7,220 nucleotides of DNA, taken from contig JAGBWH010000215.1 in NCBI GenBank assembly GCA_017629925.1, positions 1 through 7,220 on the forward strand. The letters are read 5' to 3'. The notes under the pieces are model-generated. The model was given only the letters and a program-made list of their open reading frames with translations, had not been told where the DNA came from and made no database searches. Position 1 is the stretch's first letter. The number at the start of each line of letters is the position of its first letter. Position numbers and translations under genes: made by a program. Shown one piece after another: positions 1 through 6,661 of this stretch. This stretch comes from Clostridia bacterium. GTDB taxonomy: Bacteria; Bacillota; Clostridia; Oscillospirales; CAG-272.

Positions 1-70
1 GATTGGACTAATGCTACTTTTTGGCCTGATGATTTTTGTCACAATTAAGGATGTTATTAAACTGATATAA
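1..70 (+). CDS. C-terminal end of a membrane protein, probably the site-2 protease RseP (partial)
   Basis: An open frame enters from the left edge in the phase beginning at base 2 and runs 22 codons to a TAA at 68-70. The visible peptide is very hydrophobic (IGLMLLFGLMIFVTIKDVIK, then LI) and looks like a final transmembrane helix followed by a short basic tail. RseP/RasP intramembrane zinc proteases end this way, and in Clostridia rseP commonly lies between dxr and ispG, so position and ending agree. RseP cleaves anti-sigma factors and leftover signal peptides within the cytoplasmic membrane. No catalytic motif lies inside the window, so the identity rests on context and the hydrophobic tail only. 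The stop codon overlaps the ispG ribosome binding site, which suggests one transcript. Confidence 0.6.
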   Translation, partial: IGLMLLFGLMIFVTIKDVIKLI

Positions 71-82
71 AGGATATTTGAA

Positions 83-1189
83 ATGGATAAAAACTGGGAA
101 AAGAGAGGTTCAAGACCTGTCAAAGTCGGTCACCTCACCTTGGGTGGAAATGCCCCTGTTTTGGTGCAATCAATGACCAATACCGATCCCTCCGATGATG
201 CTGCTACCTTGGAGCAAGTCAAGGCACTCGAGCAAGCAGGATGCCAAATGATTCGCTTGGCTGTGCCCACCAAATCGGCAGCCTCCGTCTTTTCCTACCT
301 AAAAGAAGCGGGGGTAAGCACTCCACTTGTGGCAGACATCCATTTTGACTATCAAATTGCTCTTGAGGCGCTCGCCGCAGGGGTGGATAAAATTCGCATT
401 AACCCGGGCAACATTGGGAGCAGAGAGAAAACAGAGGCGGTGGTGAGAGCCTGCCGGAGTAGAGGTGTTCCCATTCGCATTGGTGTCAATTCCGGCTCGC
501 TTGAAAAGGACTTGCTTGCCTTATACGGCGGGCCTACTGCCGAGGCATTGGCAGAAAGCGCCATGCGCCACGTCAGGATTTTGGAAGAACTTGATTTTTG
601 TGATATCGTGCTCTCTGTGAAATCCTCTCATGTGCCTACTATGATTGCCACCAACCGCCTACTCGCACAAATGACGCCTTATCCTCTCCATTTAGGTGTC
701 ACCGAAGCAGGAGGGGCTGAAAAGGGCATCATCAAAGGCGCTGTTGGGATTGGTACGCTTTTGGCAGAAGGCGTGGGAGATACCATTCGAGTGTCGCTTA
801 CCGCAGATCCCGTAGAGGAAGTAAAGGCGGCATTCTCTATTCTAAACACCCTCGATATGGGTAGAAATGAAATAGATATCGTCTCCTGTCCTACCTGCGG
901 TCGCACAAAAATTGACCTTTTGGCATTATGTAAAGAATTTGAAGCCAGAATTGACAGCGAAGGGCTACGCACCCTGCCCATTAAGGTAGCACTTATGGGA
1001 TGTGTGGTCAATGGTCCCGGAGAAGCAAGGGAAGCTGATGTGGGCATTGCGGGTGGCGTGGACGAAGCCTTGCTGTTCAGAGGTGGCGAAATTCTCGGCA
1101 AATACCCTCAAAGCCAAATCATTGATGCTCTTGTAAGAGAAATCCACATCATCAGAGAAGAAGGAAAAAAAGCAGGAAGATGGTCATAG
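83..1189 (+). CDS. ispG: 4-hydroxy-3-methylbut-2-enyl diphosphate synthase (IspG)
   Basis: IspG catalyses the penultimate step of the MEP isoprenoid pathway in the cytoplasm: reductive ring opening of methylerythritol cyclodiphosphate to HMBPP, using a [4Fe-4S] cluster and flavodoxin or ferredoxin electrons. The 368-residue length fits the two-domain bacterial form. The N-terminal TIM-barrel part carries VQSMTNTD (28-35), DIHFDY (85-90) and RINPGN (105-110). The C-terminal reductase part has the cluster cysteines C269 and C272 (SCPTCGR) and C307 (GCVVNGPGEA), with the catalytic glutamate at E314. All three ligands and the glutamate are present, so the enzyme should be active. The start at 83 is supported by AAAGGA at 69-74, eight bases upstream, which overlaps the preceding stop codon. 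polC follows closely, so cotranscription is likely; linkage with an RseP-like gene and polC is a known clostridial arrangement. Confidence 0.97.
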   Translation: MDKNWEKRGSRPVKVGHLTLGGNAPVLVQSMTNTDPSDDAATLEQVKALEQAGCQMIRLAVPTKSAASVFSYLKEAGVSTPLVADIHFDYQIALEALAAGVDKIRINPGNIGSREKTEAVVRACRSRGVPIRIGVNSGSLEKDLLALYGGPTAEALAESAMRHVRILEELDFCDIVLSVKSSHVPTMIATNRLLAQMTPYPLHLGVTEAGGAEKGIIKGAVGIGTLLAEGVGDTIRVSLTADPVEEVKAAFSILNTLDMGRNEIDIVSCPTCGRTKIDLLALCKEFEARIDSEGLRTLPIKVALMGCVVNGPGEAREADVGIAGGVDEALLFRGGEILGKYPQSQIIDALVREIHIIREEGKKAGRWS

Positions 1190-1201
1190 CCATTTTCCAT
1201 G

Positions 1202-1207
1202 AAAGGA
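1202..1207 (+). promoter_or_regulatory. Ribosome binding site that decides the polC start
   Basis: AAAGGA lies nine bases before the ATG at 1217. It sits immediately after an in-frame ATG at 1199, which has no ribosome binding site at a suitable distance of its own. This favours 1217 as the real start. It would also mean that the upstream ATG is only a chance codon within the leader. Confidence 0.75.
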
Positions 1208-1216
1208 CGAAGACAG

Positions 1217-4200
1217 ATGGAAGATATCAAACGATTTTTTGATATTTTCAAAAAATATACCCCCTCCACGTCGGACAAGCGCGCGTTGCTCGAAAAAGCC
1301 AAGCAATGCACCGCCCGCTATCAAAAGGATCCCATGCGCGTGGAAGTCACTTTGGAATTTGACGACCTCGTCAATCAAAACACACTCTATGCCATCGAAG
1401 AGGAATGCCGCACCCTATATAGTGCGGCTTCTTTCCGTATTTTTCCGCACTATCCCGCCTCGCTTTTTTCTTCGGAATGTATGCCTGAAATTGCAGAAGA
1501 AGCCGAGCGTGTGGGTGGGGCTACGCCTGGCTTTTTTTATGGTGCGCGTTATCATGTCACAGATGACCTTGTCAAAATAGAAATTCCTTTCCTGCAAGCA
1601 GGTGTAGGGATTGTCAGAGACACAGGCACAGAAACGATTATATCCAATATCATTTTCAGCCGTTTTGGTTTGCGCGTGAAGGTTCAGGTGGTCGAGGCAA
1701 AAGATGCCGCCGAAAAAACCGCTCGTCGCCTCGAAGACCAACGGAAAATGGAAGAAGAATATGACCGCCAAGCCATTGAAGCCTCCAAAAGAGAACGGAA
1801 AAAGGTAGGCGAAGGCGCTGCATCGGTGGAAGACGAAAGACCGAAACTACCACGCGTGACAGGTTTGATCGACCAAATACATCAGTTTGAAACCATTGAT
1901 AGCACCACATTTTCCTGTGGTTGTTATCTCTATGATACACGCAACCCTGAATTTGTCATGGGGGATCCGTTTACCATTTCCGAGCCCACCGCCATTGGCA
2001 TGATTTCCGGCACAAAAACCAACGCCGTGGTACTGGGTACGGTATTTTCAATTACCTCAAAAGAAAACCGTGCGGGCGACCGCATCACCGTTCATGTAGG
2101 CATCACAGACGGTGCATCCTCTATTTTCGTGAAATCCATTGGTGATTTTGTGGAAACTTCATGGCAAAAAAGTCTCAAAGAAGGCGACCATATTGCCGTA
2201 TCAGGCAGAATTATCATTGACCGCTTTGATGATGAGCCTGTGGTCCAACCCCGTGGTATTGCGAAAATCGAGAAAATTTTGCGCACAGATGATGCACCCG
2301 AGAAGCGTGTAGAATTGCATCTGCACACCACCATGAGCACAATGGACGCTTTAATTCGTCCTGATGAACTGCTCTCTTTGGCATCTAAATGGGGGCATAA
2401 AGCCATTGCCATTACCGACCATGGCAATGTGCAAGCTTTTCCCGAAATTCTCAAAATGAAGCGCAAAACCAAGTCCGACATCAAAATTCTCTATGGCATG
2501 GAAGCCTATTTTGTCAACGACAATGCCCGTGCGATTTATGGGAGTGACACCCCTTCTTTTGATGCAGAAATGGTTGTCTTTGACCTTGAAACAACAGGTC
2601 TAAATGCTCAACATGACCGCATCATTGAAATTGGCGCTGTGCTCATTCAAAACGGAGAAGTCAAAGATACCTACCAAACTTTTGTCAATCCCCATACCCC
2701 CATCAGCGAGGAAATCACCGCACTTACCTCTATTACGGATGATATGGTGGCAGATGCCCCTTCCATTGAAGAGGCACTCCCTGACTTTTTGGCGTTTGTG
2801 GGAGATAGAATGCTCATTGCGCACAACGCCAACTTTGACGCTGGCTTTGTTCGTGCCGCTGCCGAGCGGCTTGGTATTCCTTTTACCAACACATATCTGG
2901 ATACATTTGCACTCTCTCGCTATGTCAACCCCGAACTCAATCGCCATAAACTGGATATCATCGCAGAGCATTATGGACTGGGCGATTTTCATCACCATCG
3001 CGCATCGGATGATGCCGCCATGCTGGCGCACATCTTTTTCCGTATGCAACAAAGGCTTCGTGACGAGGGCGTACCGAGCTTTGATGCACTCAACAATATC
3101 ATGAGTGAAAAAGCAGATCCCTTAAAGTTACCGACCTACCACATGATCATTTTCGCCCGTAATTTAACGGGGCTGAAAAACCTATATACATTGGTATCGG
3201 AGAGCTATCTCTCCTACTATCGCCGTTTTCCCCGTATTCCCAAGAGTTTGCTCGAACATCATCGCGAGGGGCTGCTGATTGGCTCTGCCTGCGAGGCAGG
3301 TGAACTCTACCGCGCTATTTTAGATAATATGGCAGAAAACGATATCGAAGAAATTGCAGATTTTTACGATTATCTCGAAATCCAACCCCTCTGCAATAAC
3401 CAATTTTTAATTGATAGTCAAAAAGTCTCCGACCTCGAAGCACTCAAAGACATAAACCGCAAAATTGTGGCATTGGGTAAAAAATTGGGCAAGCCTGTTG
3501 TGGCTACCTGCGACGCCCACTTTATCAGCCGTGAGGAAGAACTTTTCCGCAAAGTGTTGCTCAAAGGCATGAAAATGTCTGATGCTGACAAAGATGTAGG
3601 CATTTATCTCCGCACCACCGACGAGATGCTCGATGAATGTAGGTATCTTGGCGAAGAGGAAGCCTACCGTGTGGTCGTCAAGAATACCAACCTCATTGCT
3701 GATATGATCGAGGATATTTTGCCTATTCCCGATGGGGTATATACGCCCTCTATTCCGGGGGCAGACGAGGACCTGAAAAAAATGTGCTACGAGCGCGCCC
3801 ACCAGTGGTATGGCGATCCTCTGCCCGAACTCGTTGAAAAACGACTGGATAGAGAACTGTCCTCGATTATCACCCACGGATTTGCCGTGCTCTATATGAT
3901 TGCGCAGAAATTGGTGTCATATAGCGAAAGCCTTGGATATAGCGTAGGCTCAAGAGGCTCTGTTGGCTCATCCTTTGTGGCATCTATGGCGGGCATTTCG
4001 GAAGTCAATCCCTTGCCCCCTCATTATCGGTGCCCCAACTGCAAGTATAGCGAATTCTTTTTAGATGGCTCGGTGGGCTCTGGCTTTGACTTGCCCGATA
4101 AAAACTGCCCCCATTGCGGCACTTTGATGCTCAACGACGGCCACGATATCCCCTTTGAAACCTTCCTTGGCTTCCATGGCGATAAATCGCCCGATATTGA

Positions 4201-5623
4201 CCTAAACTTTTCAGGTGACGTGCAGGGGCGTGTCCATAAATACACAGAAGAACTCTTTGGCGAAGGTCATGTGTTCCGAGCTGGCACGATTGGCACACTT
4301 GCCTCCAAAACTGCCTATGGGTTTATCATGAAATACCTTGAGGACAAGGGCGTTTCCTTGCCTCGTGCCCATGTGGAGTATATGGATAGCCGTCAAGTCG
4401 GCGTGAAGCGCACCACAGGTCCGCATCCAGGTGGTATCATCGTTGTGCCCACGGAATACTCCATCTATGATTTTAGCCCTGTGCAACACCCTGCAGACGA
4501 TCCAAATTCGGACATTGTGACCACCCACTTCCAGTTCTCCTATCTCCATGATACGATTTTGAAACTGGACGAGCTCGGTCATGATATGCCAACCAAGTAT
4601 AAAATGCTCGAGCGATACACCAACACCTCCGTGCTGGACGTGAATATGAACGATAAAGCCATTTATGACCTCTTTGCATCTCCTGCACCGCTGGGTGTGA
4701 CAGAACAGGATATCGGTTGCCCCCTTGGCACATGGGGATTGCCCGAACTTGGCACCCATTTCATTATTGGTGTGCTTCAAGATGCTAAGCCTAAAAACTT
4801 TGCCGACCTACTTCAAATTTCAGGGCTCACACACGGCACCGACGTTTGGCTGGGCAATGCAAAAGATCTCATTTTGGATGGCACTTGTACGATTTCCGAA
4901 GTCGTAGGTACCCGTGACTCTATCATGCTCACCATGATTCGCTATGGACTTGAGCCCAGTATGGCGTTCTCCATTATGGAAGACGTCCGAAAAGGTAAGG
5001 GGCTCAAACCCGAACAAGAAGCCGCCATGCGCGAGCATGACGTGCCTGATTGGTACATAGGCTCTTGTAAAAAAATCAAATACATGTTCCCCAAAGCCCA
5101 CGCCGCCGCTTATGTCATGTCTGCCATTCGGCTCGCATGGTATAAAATCCACTATCCTATGGAGTTTTATGCGGCATATTTGTCTGTCGCTCCTGGTGGA
5201 TTTGATGCCGAGGTGGTCATGGGCGGAAAACGCCAAGTCAAGGACTTGATTGCCGAACTTGAAAAGAAAGGCACAGACGCCACACAAAAAGAGGCAGAGC
5301 AACTGACTTGTATGCAGCTTGTGTATGAAGCCATGATGCGTGGCGTCCGTTTCCTGCCCCCTGACCTGTATAAATCGGATGCGAAATACTATCTGCCTGA
5401 GGATGGCAAAATTAGAATGCCATTTTCTTCTCTTAGTGGGGTAGGGGATACAGCTGCCCAAAAGATAGCCGAGGCAAGGGAAGCGGGTGAAATCTATTCT
5501 ATTGAGGATCTTCGTGCTCGTGCAGGACTATCCAAAACGGTCATCGAAACACTCCGCCGTGGCGGTGTGCTGGATAAATTGTCTGAAACCAACCAAATGG
5601 ACATTTTCTCGTTCTTTCATTGA
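1217..5623 (+). CDS. polC: DNA polymerase III alpha subunit, PolC type, with 3'-5' exonuclease
   Basis: This is the main replicative polymerase of low-GC Gram-positive bacteria, extending DNA at the fork with the sliding clamp. From the ATG at 1217 it is 1468 residues, slightly longer than the roughly 1440 usual for the family. Order of domains: PolC N-terminal domain and a charged linker (1 to about 230); OB fold (about 269-355); PHP domain split by the exonuclease (H368, H370; second part with D766, H768); exonuclease (about 450-610) with D456, E458, D541, H594 and D599; a zinc-binding cysteine set C939, C942, C964, C967; and the polymerase core with SRGSVGSS from 912, catalytic D993 and D995 in DIDLNFSG, D1118 in KLDELGHD, and the finger motif KKIKYMFPKAHA from 1285. 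It ends with a helix-hairpin-helix-like region and a clamp-binding motif QMDIF (1460-1464). The spacing D995 to D1118 fits known PolC proteins. All catalytic residues seen are intact. An in-frame ATG at 1199 is possible but less likely. It is probably cotranscribed with ispG. Confidence 0.98.
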   Translation: MEDIKRFFDIFKKYTPSTSDKRALLEKAKQCTARYQKDPMRVEVTLEFDDLVNQNTLYAIEEECRTLYSAASFRIFPHYPASLFSSECMPEIAEEAERVGGATPGFFYGARYHVTDDLVKIEIPFLQAGVGIVRDTGTETIISNIIFSRFGLRVKVQVVEAKDAAEKTARRLEDQRKMEEEYDRQAIEASKRERKKVGEGAASVEDERPKLPRVTGLIDQIHQFETIDSTTFSCGCYLYDTRNPEFVMGDPFTISEPTAIGMISGTKTNAVVLGTVFSITSKENRAGDRITVHVGITDGASSIFVKSIGDFVETSWQKSLKEGDHIAVSGRIIIDRFDDEPVVQPRGIAKIEKILRTDDAPEKRVELHLHTTMSTMDALIRPDELLSLASKWGHKAIAITDHGNVQAFPEILKMKRKTKSDIKILYGMEAYFVNDNARAIYGSDTPSFDAEMVVFDLETTGLNAQHDRIIEIGAVLIQNGEVKDTYQTFVNPHTPISEEITALTSITDDMVADAPSIEEALPDFLAFVGDRMLIAHNANFDAGFVRAAAERLGIPFTNTYLDTFALSRYVNPELNRHKLDIIAEHYGLGDFHHHRASDDAAMLAHIFFRMQQRLRDEGVPSFDALNNIMSEKADPLKLPTYHMIIFARNLTGLKNLYTLVSESYLSYYRRFPRIPKSLLEHHREGLLIGSACEAGELYRAILDNMAENDIEEIADFYDYLEIQPLCNNQFLIDSQKVSDLEALKDINRKIVALGKKLGKPVVATCDAHFISREEELFRKVLLKGMKMSDADKDVGIYLRTTDEMLDECRYLGEEEAYRVVVKNTNLIADMIEDILPIPDGVYTPSIPGADEDLKKMCYERAHQWYGDPLPELVEKRLDRELSSIITHGFAVLYMIAQKLVSYSESLGYSVGSRGSVGSSFVASMAGISEVNPLPPHYRCPNCKYSEFFLDGSVGSGFDLPDKNCPHCGTLMLNDGHDIPFETFLGFHGDKSPDIDLNFSGDVQGRVHKYTEELFGEGHVFRAGTIGTLASKTAYGFIMKYLEDKGVSLPRAHVEYMDSRQVGVKRTTGPHPGGIIVVPTEYSIYDFSPVQHPADDPNSDIVTTHFQFSYLHDTILKLDELGHDMPTKYKMLERYTNTSVLDVNMNDKAIYDLFASPAPLGVTEQDIGCPLGTWGLPELGTHFIIGVLQDAKPKNFADLLQISGLTHGTDVWLGNAKDLILDGTCTISEVVGTRDSIMLTMIRYGLEPSMAFSIMEDVRKGKGLKPEQEAAMREHDVPDWYIGSCKKIKYMFPKAHAAAYVMSAIRLAWYKIHYPMEFYAAYLSVAPGGFDAEVVMGGKRQVKDLIAELEKKGTDATQKEAEQLTCMQLVYEAMMRGVRFLPPDLYKSDAKYYLPEDGKIRMPFSSLSGVGDTAAQKIAEAREAGEIYSIEDLRARAGLSKTVIETLRRGGVLDKLSETNQMDIFSFFH

Positions 5624-5631
5624 TAGATAAA

Positions 5632-5649
5632 AAGATATGTATTTATCTT
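5632..5649. terminator. Weak A/T-rich hairpin between convergent genes (doubtful terminator)
   Basis: AAGATA (5632-5637) and TATCTT (5644-5649) can pair over a six-base loop between the polC stop and the end of the leftward operon. An alternative pairing, GATAAA (5626-5631) with TTTATC (5642-5647), is also possible. There is no G/C-rich stem and no proper T-run, and the element overlaps the last codons of the - strand gene. It may be a weak bidirectional stop or only chance A/T symmetry. Confidence 0.15.
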
Positions 5650-5966
5650 GATAAGAGCAATAGTAGCACAAGCCATATCAGATCATCGTCATTTTGGTCA
5701 TCGCAAAGAATAAGCACAGCAAAAGCCACCACCAAAAAATCAAGTGATAACACAGATTTGAATGGACTTTTCGATAGCCAATTTTCGGCTTTTTTCAGCC
5801 ATGCAGGTGTGGCTTTTTCACCTGAGGGATGCCCCTCTTTTGGCGTGTTTGCCACATCTTCCTCTGGGCATTCCTCCGCTTGCTCCTCGCGAAATAATAG
5901 CCCGTCATATTGCGGAGGCAATTCCGTTACCTTTTCTTCGGTGGGCAAGTTTTCTCTCATATACAT
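5643..5966 (-). CDS. Small acidic protein with a C-terminal hydrophobic hairpin, unknown function
   Basis: The 107-residue product has three parts. Residues 1-55 are polar, acidic and proline-containing, probably disordered. Residues 55-70 form a short amphipathic stretch (AWLKKAENWLSKSPFK). The C-terminus has two hydrophobic segments, about 71-88 and 96-105, separated by the acidic turn DDQNDDD (89-95). The layout resembles a group of short clostridial hypothetical proteins that end in two leucine-rich stretches around an Asp-rich loop. I know of no assigned function. The hydrophobic segments are short for two full membrane spans, so a re-entrant hairpin or a self-assembling helix pair is possible. 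The ATG at 5966 is preceded by a strong AAGGAGGA five bases away; a second ATG two codons later is too far from that site. It is the last gene of a three-gene operon, 15 bases after the preceding stop, and converges on polC. Confidence 0.82.
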   Translation of the reverse strand: MYMRENLPTEEKVTELPPQYDGLLFREEQAEECPEEDVANTPKEGHPSGEKATPAWLKKAENWLSKSPFKSVLSLDFLVVAFAVLILCDDQNDDDLIWLVLLLLLSR

Positions 5967-5971
5967 AGGCG

Positions 5972-5979
5972 TCCTCCTT
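5972..5979 (-). promoter_or_regulatory. Strong ribosome binding site of the 107-residue gene
   Basis: Read on the - strand this is AAGGAGGA, five bases before the ATG at 5966 and directly after the upstream gene's stop codon. It fixes the start and shows that the - strand, not the overlapping + strand frame, is the coding one here. Confidence 0.8.
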
Positions 5980-5981
5980 CC

Positions 5982-6350
5982 TTATGATTTGCCTTTTAGA
6001 ACGAATACAAGTTCAGCCGCTTGCAAAACACGATCAATTCTGGCACGTTTTGCACTTGACACATAGGGTTTAATGGCGCATAGGATATCTTTTTTGCGGT
6101 GAGATGTATGGTGCGAGGGTGTTTGGGCGGATGCTGCCTTTGTCATCTCCTCAGGTGAAAATGACAAATCATCTTCTGAAAAAGAAAGACCAAGGGGCGA
6201 CTCTTCTGTTTTTTCGGCTGGCACTTTTTCTTCTTGAACTGCTGCCTTTTGGGTGAAATCAAGCATAGAAAGCAACCCCGATATCATTTCGGGGTGCTCC
6301 GCTATTCTTTTTAATATGGCAGACATTCCGGATGCTTTTTTCTCATCCAT
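5982..6350 (-). CDS. Small clostridial-type protein of unknown function (122 residues)
   Basis: The product has a probably helical N-terminus (about 8-35, with MSAILKRIAEHPEMISGLLS), a polar, Glu/Ser-rich and likely disordered middle (36-82), and a basic, helical C-terminus (about 84-120) centred on AIKPYV at 92-97 and ARIDRVLQAAEL. Small clostridial hypotheticals that I recall share a tail of the form 'LLxALKPYLSxxRxxxIDxAxxLL', and this tail fits that pattern; I know of no function. There is no signal peptide or membrane span. The chosen ATG at 6350 overlaps the end of the upstream gene by eight bases in the arrangement ATGGATGA and lacks a clear ribosome binding site, which suggests translational coupling. 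An earlier in-frame ATG at 6404 would add 18 residues and overlap the upstream gene by 62 bases, which I consider less likely. Confidence 0.8.
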   Translation of the reverse strand: MDEKKASGMSAILKRIAEHPEMISGLLSMLDFTQKAAVQEEKVPAEKTEESPLGLSFSEDDLSFSPEEMTKAASAQTPSHHTSHRKKDILCAIKPYVSSAKRARIDRVLQAAELVFVLKGKS

Positions 6351-6573
6351 GGCGATTGTTTTTGCGGTGATCGTTGATGATTTTGAGGGCAGTAGCCATA
6401 TCAAATCTCTCAGGATTTCGCAAAACCTCCCTTAATTTTTGCATTTCTGCAGGGGGCGGTGGTGTTTTTGGCAAAGCAAACCCCTTGCTTTCTCCCAACG
6501 CCACGATTTTGCCCCACAGCGTTACATCATCGAGCGCGAGTAGTGCATTAAGTGTTGCGCGGTCTATTCTCAT
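6343..6573 (-). CDS. Small clostridial-type protein of unknown function (76 residues), first gene of the operon
   Basis: The product begins MRIDRATLNALLALDDVTLW, has a proline-rich hinge PKTPPPPAE (36-44 region) and a second helical part with KLREVLRNPE (46-55) and a basic end. It looks soluble, with two helical blocks joined by the hinge. The pattern resembles short clostridial hypotheticals that start 'MRIDxxTLNxLLAL' and that I recall near the other two families of this operon; no function is known to me. The ATG at 6573 follows a near-perfect AAGGAGGT at a four-base spacing, so the longer open frame that extends back to 6663 is rejected. It leads the three-gene leftward operon and overlaps the next gene by eight bases. 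Confidence 0.82.
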   Translation of the reverse strand: MRIDRATLNALLALDDVTLWGKIVALGESKGFALPKTPPPPAEMQKLREVLRNPERFDMATALKIINDHRKNNRHG

Positions 6574-6577
6574 GTTT

Positions 6578-6585
6578 ACCTCCTT
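6578..6585 (-). promoter_or_regulatory. Near-perfect ribosome binding site of the 76-residue gene
   Basis: On the - strand the bases read AAGGAGGT, four bases before the ATG at 6573. This is the strongest translation signal in the window. It rules out the upstream in-frame start at 6663, which would place the site inside the coding region. Confidence 0.85.
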
Positions 6586-6612
6586 TACATACCCTTTTTC
6601 TTTTAGTATATG
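6584..6612 (+). promoter_or_regulatory. Candidate sigma-A-type promoter for the phosphoesterase gene
   Basis: TTTACA (6584-6589), a 17-base spacer and TATATG (6607-6612) give a plausible -35/-10 pair pointing right. Transcription would begin near 6619, leaving a leader of about 43 bases before the ATG at 6662. The -10 is imperfect (four of six), so this is a prediction by pattern only. Its -10 bases coincide with those of the leftward candidate. Confidence 0.45.
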
Positions 6613-6633
6613 TGAAGGTGTGAAAATGGTGAA
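6604..6633 (-). promoter_or_regulatory. Candidate promoter of the three-gene leftward operon (sigma-A or sigma-K type)
   Basis: On the - strand, TTCACC (6633-6628), 17 bases, then TATACT (6610-6605) resembles a sigma-A promoter (four and five of six). The same stretch also reads AC (6630-6629), 16 bases, CATATACTA (6612-6604). That fits the published mother-cell sigma-K pattern AC-N16-CATANNNTA. The expected start lies about 25 bases before the ATG at 6573. Which sigma factor, if any, is used cannot be told from sequence alone. Confidence 0.45.
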
Positions 6634-6661
6634 AAAATCATAAGCAAAAAAGGTATTTCTC

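Noticed and set aside
1187..1216. A promoter or terminator between ispG and polC
   Set aside because: The gap is 27 bases, with no G/C-rich hairpin, T-run or credible -35/-10 pair; readthrough in one operon explains it better.
2604..3104. A + strand 166-codon frame inside the PolC exonuclease region
   Set aside because: It overlaps the conserved exonuclease motifs in another frame, has no recognisable domain and no ribosome binding site.
4211..5461. Long - strand open frames (189 and 213 codons) opposite polC
   Set aside because: They lie antisense to the conserved polymerase core, have no ribosome binding sites and show His/Cys-rich compositions typical of the reverse reading of a real gene.
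5620..6066. A + strand frame of 148 codons overlapping the polC end and the small-gene operon
   Set aside because: It is Ser/Phe-rich and lacks a ribosome binding site. The opposite strand has strong translation signals and proteins with sensible domain layout.
6626..6643. Five-codon + strand reading frame (MVKKS) in the phosphoesterase leader, as a possible leader peptide
   Set aside because: Its AAGGTG ribosome-site match would lie at or before the predicted transcript start, and such a tiny frame is expected by chance.
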